Source: JBCDBY01 sp039182715 (GTDB lineage: Bacteria; Planctomycetota; PLA2). Taken from it: a DNA stretch of 20,411 bases. Position numbers and translations under genes: made by a program. Within the stretch, counting starts at the first letter, position 1; every line of letters begins with the position of its first letter. The stretch covers positions 1 through 20,411 of the forward strand of contig JBCDBY010000041.1 of the NCBI GenBank assembly GCA_039182715.1, given 5' to 3'. Positions 1 through 6,255 of this stretch are shown one piece after another. The notes beneath the pieces were generated by a model. The model saw only the letters and a list, made by a program, of their open reading frames with translations. It was not told the DNA's origin and did not search any database.

Positions 1-1
1 G

Positions 2-1081
2 ACGCCGTGGGGCACGATTTTCACCGCCGAGGAGAACGTGCAGTATTTCTACGGCGACCTCGAGGACTGGTGGAGCAGCCGCCAGGTGTTCAACCCCGCC
101 GGCGGCGCGAAGGCGGGCGGGATCATTCGGGCAAGCATCGCCGCCTCGCCGGCGAGCGAATTCGGCATGGACCCGAACCGGAACCAGCACAAGGACCGCG
201 ACGCCTACGGCTACCTGGTCGAGATCGACGTCGGGCTTGATGGCCGCGTCGCCTACGCCACGAAGACGGGACGCGGCCATCGCAAGCTCGGCGCGATGGG
301 GCGCGTGCGCTGGGAGAACATGTGCGTGCGGACCGGCGCCGACGGCAAGCTCGTCGCCGGTGAGCCCGTCGTCCTCTACGGCGCGAACGACCGGCGCGGT
401 GGGCGTATCTACAAGTTCGTCTCCTCGAAGCCCTACGCCGCCGGCATGGACCGCGCGTCGATCCGCCGCCTGCTCGACGAGGGCGCCGTCTTCGTCGCGC
501 ACTTCGCCGACCTCGACAACGCGTCCGGCTATTTCCGTCGGGACGGCAAGGACATGCTCGACCCCGACGGGACCGCGCCGGTGCGCGGACGCGGCCGCTG
601 GATCCGCATGAGCCTCGACAGCACCGACGTGGCGCCCAACGCGGGTCGGTCGAACGCGAACAACGAGACCGTGACCCTGGTGCCGGCCGGCACGACGGTC
701 GGCGCCGCGCTCCGCGACACGCAGCACAACGGCATGGGCGGCTTCGCCTCGCAGAGCGACCTGCTCAAGATGCTCTGGACCGCCGCGAACAAGATCGGCG
801 TGCGGGAACTCAACCGTCCCGAGGACGTCGAGTGGAACCCCAAGGGCTACGGCGACCACGGTCCGATGCTCGTCATCGCCTTCACCAAGCATGGGCGGCC
901 CAACGCGCTCGATGCGAACGGCGTGCTCAACACCAATACTCGCACGGGCAAGCTGGTCGATCGGACGGTACGCGACGATCCGCTCGGTTCGATCTTCGCC
1001 CTGCAGGAGACCGGGCCGGGCGCGTTCTCCTTCTGGGCGCTGCACCGCGGCAGCAACGCCGACGTACCGGCGGTGAACTGA
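2..1081 (+). CDS. PhoX-family (DUF839) phosphatase, C-terminal part; 5' end outside the window
   Basis: The reading frame is already open at base 2, so the gene begins before the window and the GTG at 38 is internal. The first visible residues, TPWGTIFTAEEN, match the conserved TPWGT-xx-EEN block of PhoX/DUF839 proteins. Further family blocks follow: SEFGMDPN, YGYLVEID, GRGHRKLGAMGR, a YGANDRRGGRIYKFVSSKPY segment, and NRPEDVEWNP near the C-terminus. Characterised PhoX enzymes are Tat-exported, calcium- and iron-dependent alkaline phosphatases that release phosphate from organic esters outside the cytoplasm; DUF839 relatives with other roles exist. The export signal lies in the missing part. 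The stop TGA shares bases with the ATG of the next gene, so the two are probably co-translated. The neighbouring exopolyphosphatase gene fits a phosphate-related role. The family assignment is strong; the exact substrate is not shown. Confidence 0.86.
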   Translation, partial: TPWGTIFTAEENVQYFYGDLEDWWSSRQVFNPAGGAKAGGIIRASIAASPASEFGMDPNRNQHKDRDAYGYLVEIDVGLDGRVAYATKTGRGHRKLGAMGRVRWENMCVRTGADGKLVAGEPVVLYGANDRRGGRIYKFVSSKPYAAGMDRASIRRLLDEGAVFVAHFADLDNASGYFRRDGKDMLDPDGTAPVRGRGRWIRMSLDSTDVAPNAGRSNANNETVTLVPAGTTVGAALRDTQHNGMGGFASQSDLLKMLWTAANKIGVRELNRPEDVEWNPKGYGDHGPMLVIAFTKHGRPNALDANGVLNTNTRTGKLVDRTVRDDPLGSIFALQETGPGAFSFWALHRGSNADVPAVN

Positions 1082-2622
1082 TGCGCTGGGCCATCGGTCT
1101 TCTCCTGCTCTACGCGGCGGCCCCGTTCGATCCGACGGACGTGGCGCGTCGCAGCATCGGAACGACCGTCAACTTCGAGGCGGTCATTCCGGCGATGTGC
1201 TACACGAAGACGGACGGCGTCTCGAACCCGTGCTACGTCTGCCACACCGTGTCGCGCTTCCCCAACGCGATGGACGATGCGGAGCTGCAGGAGGAGTACG
1301 CGTTCAGCGACTTCGCGCGCGACAACCGCTGGTCGAATCTCTTCGTCGATCGGACAAAGCAGATCGAGGCCGTCTCGGACGAGGCGATCCTCGCCTGGGT
1401 GCGCGAGGACAACTACGAGCCGCTGCGTCGGGCGATGCGCGACGCGCCGAAGGACTACGGCGCGTGGCGGCCCGACCTCGACTTCCGCGCGGGATTCGAC
1501 GACGCCGGCTTCGCGCGCGACGGCAGCGGTTGGCGCGCCTTCCGGTACAAACCGTTTCCCGGCACCTTCTTTCCCGCCGCGGGCAGCACGGACGACGTGA
1601 TGATCCGGCTGCCGGCGACGCTGCGCGCAAGCCCGGCGCAGGCGCGGCTCAACTACGCGCTGCTCGAAGCGGCGATGGCGACGCATCCGGATCACGAGAT
1701 GGCGATGCCCACCGAGCCGCTCGACGAGGCGGTCGCCCGCTTCGACCTGAACGGGGACGGCAGGATCGGCGGGACCATCCGCCGCATTCGTCGGCTTCCG
1801 ACGCACTACGTCGGCACGCGCGTGAAGATCCATCGCTACGTCTTCCCGGTCGGCACCGCGTTCCTGCACACCGTGCGCTACCTCGACCCCGACGAGCCGA
1901 GCATGATCGCGCGCCGCATGAAGGAGGTGCGCTACATGGTGAAGACGCGCTGGCTCGACCGGTGGGGCTTCCAGAAGGCCTACGAGAACGAGCACGAGGA
2001 GAAGGACGAGGGACGCCTGCCGCAGTTCAGCGGCACACCGCTCACCGGCGTGAACAGCGATTTCGGCTGGCGCTTCACCGCGTTCATCGAGGACGGCCAG
2101 GGGCGGCTGCGACTGCAGACCGAGGAGGAGCACCGTTTCTGCATGGGCTGCCACTCGACGGTGGGGGTTACGGTCGATTCGACCTTCTCCTTCGCCCGCA
2201 AGGTGCCGGGCGAGTGGCGCTACCAGTCATTGGTGGGACTACGCGACCAGCCGCCCGCCGGCGGCACGGAGCCGGAATACCTGACCTACTTCCGGCGCGT
2301 GCGCGGTGGCGACGAGTTCCGTGGCAACACCGAGTTCCTGCGGCGCTTTTTGCCCGAAGGCAAGCTCGACGAGGCGTCGGTGCGTCGCGCGGCGCCGGGC
2401 GGCGACCGTGACGTGCGGCACCTCATCCTGCCGTCGCGGAGGCGGGCGCTGCGGCTCAACAAGGCGTATCGCCTGCTCGTGGGGGAGCAGCGCTTCGACC
2501 TCGGGCGCGACACCGTGCTCGCCCCGCTGCAGGTCCATCCCGCCATCCGGGAGGAGAGCACCGGGTTGGGCGAGACGGAACACGTCTTCCGGGACGGACA
2601 GTTGTGGTTGGGCTGGAAGTAG
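1081..2622 (+). CDS. Exported protein with two c-type haem motifs, function unknown
   Basis: This 513-residue protein starts at an ATG overlapping the stop of the PhoX-family gene, which argues for translational coupling. The open frame extends upstream to 832, but only this start gives a signal peptide: MRWAIGLLLLYAAA, with cleavage probably near residue 14. Two CxxCH motifs, CYVCH at 51-55 and CMGCH at 354-358, are classic covalent haem c attachment sites, so the protein is expected to mature in the periplasm. They lie about 300 residues apart, unlike compact diheme cytochromes. Between them is an EF-hand-like loop, FDLNGDGRIGG at 221-231, with Asp/Asn/Asp spacing suited to calcium. I do not recognise the family. 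A redox partner or accessory to the secreted phosphatase is conceivable only from the gene coupling. The stop is 9 bases before ppx. Confidence 0.75.
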   Translation: MRWAIGLLLLYAAAPFDPTDVARRSIGTTVNFEAVIPAMCYTKTDGVSNPCYVCHTVSRFPNAMDDAELQEEYAFSDFARDNRWSNLFVDRTKQIEAVSDEAILAWVREDNYEPLRRAMRDAPKDYGAWRPDLDFRAGFDDAGFARDGSGWRAFRYKPFPGTFFPAAGSTDDVMIRLPATLRASPAQARLNYALLEAAMATHPDHEMAMPTEPLDEAVARFDLNGDGRIGGTIRRIRRLPTHYVGTRVKIHRYVFPVGTAFLHTVRYLDPDEPSMIARRMKEVRYMVKTRWLDRWGFQKAYENEHEEKDEGRLPQFSGTPLTGVNSDFGWRFTAFIEDGQGRLRLQTEEEHRFCMGCHSTVGVTVDSTFSFARKVPGEWRYQSLVGLRDQPPAGGTEPEYLTYFRRVRGGDEFRGNTEFLRRFLPEGKLDEASVRRAAPGGDRDVRHLILPSRRRALRLNKAYRLLVGEQRFDLGRDTVLAPLQVHPAIREESTGLGETEHVFRDGQLWLGWK

Positions 2623-2631
2623 AATTCCGCG

Positions 2632-4140
2632 GTGCAGACCGACGCCGTCCCGGACGCGCTTGCCGCCGTCGATCTTGGATCAAACAGCTTCCACATGGTG
2701 GTGGCGCGCGTCGTCGGCGAGGCGCCGGCCATCATCGACCGGCTGCGTGAGCAGGTGCAGCTCGGCGCCGGCCTCGATGAGAACAAGGAACTCACGCCGG
2801 CCGCCCGCAAGCGCGCGCTCGATTGCCTGGAGCGGTTCGGCGAGCGCCTGAAGGACGTGACCGGCGGCGGCGTGCGCGCGGTCGCCACGAACACGCTGCG
2901 GCGGGCACGGAACGCGCGCTACTTCCTCGAGGAGGCGGAGGTCGCGCTCGGGCATCCGATCGAGGTCATTGCCGGCAAGGAGGAGGCGCGCCTGATCTAC
3001 CTCGGCGTCTCGCACACGCAGCAGACGCGCGACGACGAGAAACGGCTGGTGGTCGATATCGGCGGCGGGAGCACGGAGCTCATCCTGGGCACCGGCTTCG
3101 AGCCGGAGGTGATGCGCTCGACCCAGATGGGCTGCGTGGCCTACACGAAGAAGTTCTTCCCCAACGGCACCATCAAGCGCAAGAAGTTCGACGAGGCGCG
3201 GCTGGCGGCGCGCATCGAGATGCGGCCCATCGTGCAGCGCTTTCGCGCCGGCGAGTGGTCGAATGCGGTGGGCGCGTCCGGCACGATCCGCTCCATCCAG
3301 CGCATCCTGCGGGTGAATCAGTGGGCCGAGCGCGGCATCACCTTCGAAGGCCTGGAGCGGCTCCGGGAGGAACTCCTCTCCGCGGGCAAGCCGAAGGTGG
3401 CGGCGGCGCGCATCGAGGGACTCAAGCTGGAGCGCGCGCCGGTGCTGGCCGGCGGCCTGGCGATCCTCAAGGCGCTGTTCCAGGGGCTGGGGATCGAGTC
3501 GATGGAAGCCGCGATGGGTGCGCTCCGCGAGGGTGTGCTCTACGATCTGCTCGGCCGCATGCGCCACGAGGACGTGCGCGACCGGACGATCCGCTCGCTG
3601 GAGGAGCGGTACCACGTCGATCGCGATCAGGCCAAGCGCGTCGAGATGACCGCGCAATCGCTGCTGACCGAGGTCGTGGAACCGTGGGAGCTCGATCCCG
3701 AGCTGGCGGAGCGCTTCCTCGCGTGGGCGGCGCGGCTGCATGAGATCGGACTCGCCGTGTCGTACGCGGGTCACAACCGGCACGGCGCCTACCTGGTGCA
3801 GCACTCCGACATGCCGGGCTTCTCCGAAGCGGACCGGCAGCTTCTCGCGGCACTCATCGCCGGCCAGCGCGCCAAGCTCGACGCAGGCGACTTCCGCGAT
3901 CTGCCGCCGCGTCTGCGTCAGCTCGCGGGACCGCTTGCCACGCTCCTGCGACTCTCCATCCGCCTGCACCGCGGCCGCTCGTGGAACGACATCCCGACCA
4001 TCGCGGTCAAAGCGAAGCCGGGTCGCATGCGCCTGCAGTTCCCCGAGGGCTGGCTCGACGAGCACCCGCTCACGCGCGGCGACCTGCAGAAGGAGTCGGC
4101 CCGCATCGAGCCGTTGGGGCTCAAGGTGGTGATTGAGTAG
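2632..4140 (+). CDS. ppx: Exopolyphosphatase, Ppx/GppA family
   Basis: This 502-residue protein is full length compared with E. coli Ppx (about 513 residues). The proposed start is GTG, 9 bases after the upstream stop. The N-terminal half shows the ASKHA-fold phosphate loops AAVDLGSNSFH (residues 11-21) and VVDIGGGSTEL (140-150). The block EVIAGKEEARLIYLG (111-125) contains the glutamates expected at the catalytic site. The C-terminal half carries the HD-like domain, with LHEIGLAVSYAGHNRHGAYL starting at residue 369 and the conserved DMPGF block after it. Family members hydrolyse terminal phosphate from polyphosphate, and some act on (p)ppGpp; Ppx and GppA cannot be separated with certainty by eye, but the length and C-terminal domain favour Ppx. 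It follows a secreted phosphatase, giving a phosphate-themed cluster. It ends at a G-rich repeat and faces the convergent Lgt-like gene. Confidence 0.93.
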   Translation: MQTDAVPDALAAVDLGSNSFHMVVARVVGEAPAIIDRLREQVQLGAGLDENKELTPAARKRALDCLERFGERLKDVTGGGVRAVATNTLRRARNARYFLEEAEVALGHPIEVIAGKEEARLIYLGVSHTQQTRDDEKRLVVDIGGGSTELILGTGFEPEVMRSTQMGCVAYTKKFFPNGTIKRKKFDEARLAARIEMRPIVQRFRAGEWSNAVGASGTIRSIQRILRVNQWAERGITFEGLERLREELLSAGKPKVAAARIEGLKLERAPVLAGGLAILKALFQGLGIESMEAAMGALREGVLYDLLGRMRHEDVRDRTIRSLEERYHVDRDQAKRVEMTAQSLLTEVVEPWELDPELAERFLAWAARLHEIGLAVSYAGHNRHGAYLVQHSDMPGFSEADRQLLAALIAGQRAKLDAGDFRDLPPRLRQLAGPLATLLRLSIRLHRGRSWNDIPTIAVKAKPGRMRLQFPEGWLDEHPLTRGDLQKESARIEPLGLKVVIE

Positions 4141-4176
4141 GGGGCTAGGGGCCAGGGGCTAGGAGCTAGGGGCCCG
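4141..4176 (+). repeat. G-rich imperfect heptad repeat, G-quadruplex capable
   Basis: Directly after the ppx stop there are five imperfect 7-base units: GGGCTAG, GGGCCAG, GGGCTAG, GAGCTAG and GGGCCCG (4142-4176). Together with the first G they give four GGGG runs at 4141-4144, 4148-4151, 4155-4158 and 4169-4172, with loops of 3, 3 and 10 bases, enough for a four-tetrad quadruplex on the plus strand. The element lies in the 53-base gap between two convergent genes, ppx and the Lgt-like gene. No conventional terminator hairpin with a T tract is present there. I have an impression of similar CTAGGGG heptads between genes in GC-rich proteobacterial genomes, but could not check it. Confidence 0.8.
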
Positions 4177-4193
4177 AGAGGGCGCACGTGCAG

Positions 4194-5246
4194 TCAGACG
4201 CGCTCTTGGTGGATGCCGTAGCGCACGGTTGCGGTGGTGATCTCGCTCTTGCCCATGAAGATCATGACGAGGGCCCAGAGGCCTTGCAGGGAGATGAGCA
4301 GGAAGGGATCCCAGACCGACCAGAATGCCTGGCCGAGATCGGGGACGGGCGCCGGCTCGGCACGCAGGATCACCGCGAACACGATCGCGCCGAGTGCACC
4401 GATGAGCGCCATCCACTGGTAGGCGGAGATTTTCTGGCCGCCGCGGAAGTCGTCGCGCCAGACTTCCGACACGGCGCGCCAACCCTGCGTGATTCCGAAG
4501 GTGAAGATGACCGTCGTCGTGAAGTGGCCGCGCAGAAACATCCACGTGCCGAACAGACCGGTCGTCACGTACAGCACCGCGGTGATGCCCTGAATCGGGA
4601 TCAACGGCTTCTGCTCGTAGCCGCTCGCGTACGACGCCTTCTTGTGGGGGCCCTCGAAGGCGAAGTGGAAGCGGCGGAACAGCACCCGCGTCTTCGCGTG
4701 GCAGGTGTGCAGGGGCTTGCCGTAACAGCAGCCGAAGGAGATGCACGCGAGACGGCCGAGCCCCTCGCCGAACGCATAGCCGACGCCGAGGGCGCCCATC
4801 AGCGGCAGCACCGGCAGCTCCATGTCGTAGAGGCGTCCGGCCGTTGCGTTGGCCAGCGTCACGCCGAGCGGGAAGGCCAGCATGCCCGCGAAGGTGGCGC
4901 CTCCGACGGTGAAGGTGTGCTTCTTCCGCTCCACGACGCGCGCCACCAGCTTCGATGCGGGCAGCACGACCAGCAGCAGCAGGAAGAACATCGTGCCGGT
5001 CAGCGGGTGGGGCACGTGGATGCTGCCCATCAGGAAGAAGACCAACGCGAGGCCGATCACGTAGGCGTTGGCCGACAGCAGCCCGTACCAGGTGAAGTTC
5101 AGGCCGCGCCAGCTTCCGTCTTCCTCCTTGCGAAGCGGCAGGGTCGCCAGCACCTGCCAGCGCTCCCGCGGCAGGACCTTGAAGCCGTAGTAGAGGCCCA
5201 CGCCGAAGATCGCGGCGAGCGCGAGAACGAACAGCTCAATCGTCAT
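4194..5246 (-). CDS. Lgt-like integral membrane protein (divergent diacylglyceryl transferase family)
   Basis: This 350-residue protein has several hydrophobic segments (near residues 2-20, 55-75, 84-100, 115-135, 145-160, 220-240, 277-295 and 312-332). The block GEGLGRLACISFGCCYGKPL (160-179) matches the Lgt signature region, and SEVWRDDFRGGQKISAYQ (260-277) matches the later conserved Arg-rich segment. Lgt transfers a diacylglyceryl group from phosphatidylglycerol to the lipobox cysteine of prolipoproteins. Here the Arg of the GRLGN motif is kept (R165), but the following Asn is replaced by C168, and the HGG loop appears as VGG around residues 114-116. It is therefore probably not the housekeeping Lgt. 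It is the last gene of an operon with psd: its start overlaps the psd end by 11 bases. A glycerolipid-related transferase role is inference from fold and neighbours. Confidence 0.72.
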   Translation of the reverse strand: MTIELFVLALAAIFGVGLYYGFKVLPRERWQVLATLPLRKEEDGSWRGLNFTWYGLLSANAYVIGLALVFFLMGSIHVPHPLTGTMFFLLLLVVLPASKLVARVVERKKHTFTVGGATFAGMLAFPLGVTLANATAGRLYDMELPVLPLMGALGVGYAFGEGLGRLACISFGCCYGKPLHTCHAKTRVLFRRFHFAFEGPHKKASYASGYEQKPLIPIQGITAVLYVTTGLFGTWMFLRGHFTTTVIFTFGITQGWRAVSEVWRDDFRGGQKISAYQWMALIGALGAIVFAVILRAEPAPVPDLGQAFWSVWDPFLLISLQGLWALVMIFMGKSEITTATVRYGIHQERV

Positions 5247-6255
5247 GGTGCCCTCGTCGCGCCCGGCCGATGGAGGCGCGGACGTTCATATCGGTCTCGA
5301 CCAGTCGCGCGCCGTCGATGCCGACGGTGAAGCGGCTGCGGGCGCGCGGATGCGCCACGTTGGCGTCCAGGTCGTCGTCGAAACGGATGCGTCCCCGCTC
5401 GAACAGCAGCACGACGGTGCTCGAGCCGGGCTTGAAGATGCTCTTCGGTCGGCCGCGCTCCACGTGCAGCCCGGTCTCGATCGGGCGCGGCGCGTCGTAG
5501 CCGGTCGCGGAATAGCGCTGTTCGATCGCGCCGATCATGAGCGCGACGACCTCGATGACCGCCACCAGCCCCACGCCGGTGCCGCCTTCGACGTCGGTGT
5601 CGATGATCGTCACCTCGCGCCGATTCTTCGAGAGCGCGCCCACCTCGGCCACAGCGGCAACCGGGTTGCAGGAGTGGCAGCCCCCGTCCACGGCGTAGAC
5701 GTCGACGACGCGACCGGCCACCGGCGTGTGCACCCAGTGGTACTTGTCCGGCGTAAGCCGGAAGACGGCGAAGTCGCCGCCGTGCAGCCGGTGCAGCCAG
5801 CGCGTCCGGTCGGCACCGAGCAGCTCCTCGAAGTCGAAGAAGCGCTCCTTGATGCGCAGCGTCGGACTGTCGTGGAGCGACCCGTGGAGCATGCGCGCGT
5901 CGGCCGGCGACACGACGACCGAGGGGTCCGCATCCATCGGGCGGCAGTCCCAGTAGCGGATGCGTCGTTCGAAGACGTCGCGCGCCGATCGGAAAGTGCT
6001 CGGATCGTCGACGCACTCGTCGGCCAGGATGCCGAGCCGCTCCGTGAATCGGCGCGAGCCGGTCAGCTTCGCCGCGAGCGGAAAGTCGTAGTTGAGATAG
6101 CCGAGCCACTTCGACAGGCGTTGGCTGGTGAGCGCGCGCATGAGCAGGGAGCCGTCCTCGCGCGCTGCCCCGTAGAGCAGGCGCACGACGCGGTCGCCGA
6201 AAAAGGTCTCGTCCCGGAGTTCGCCGCTGGGGCGATCAACGAACTGGTGCCGCAC
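5236..6255 (-). CDS. psd: Phosphatidylserine decarboxylase, variant cleavage motif
   Basis: This 339-residue protein is expected to convert phosphatidylserine to phosphatidylethanolamine at the inner membrane, using a pyruvoyl group made by self-cleavage. The conserved VSPAD block is at 115-119 (catalytic Asp119). RLTPDKYHWVHTPVAGRV (166-183) holds the family histidines (H173, H176). The block IKERFFDFEELLG precedes it. The cleavage region reads FKPGSSTVVLLFE (274-286). Alignment to the common LGST motif puts S279 as the pyruvoyl precursor, preceded by Ser rather than Gly; cleavage at G277/S278 is the alternative. The alpha chain would be about 60 residues. The N-terminus (FVDRPSGEL... with a following LLYG) resembles the shorter PSD subgroup. 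The gene overlaps the upstream unknown gene by 20 bases and the downstream Lgt-like gene by 11 bases, so all three are likely co-translated. Confidence 0.9.
   Translation of the reverse strand: MRHQFVDRPSGELRDETFFGDRVVRLLYGAAREDGSLLMRALTSQRLSKWLGYLNYDFPLAAKLTGSRRFTERLGILADECVDDPSTFRSARDVFERRIRYWDCRPMDADPSVVVSPADARMLHGSLHDSPTLRIKERFFDFEELLGADRTRWLHRLHGGDFAVFRLTPDKYHWVHTPVAGRVVDVYAVDGGCHSCNPVAAVAEVGALSKNRREVTIIDTDVEGGTGVGLVAVIEVVALMIGAIEQRYSATGYDAPRPIETGLHVERGRPKSIFKPGSSTVVLLFERGRIRFDDDLDANVAHPRARSRFTVGIDGARLVETDMNVRASIGRARRGHHDD

Noticed and set aside
847..2154. Long minus-strand frame opposite the haem protein and PhoX-family genes
   Set aside because: Composition shadow; the plus strand has CxxCH motifs, a signal peptide and PhoX blocks.
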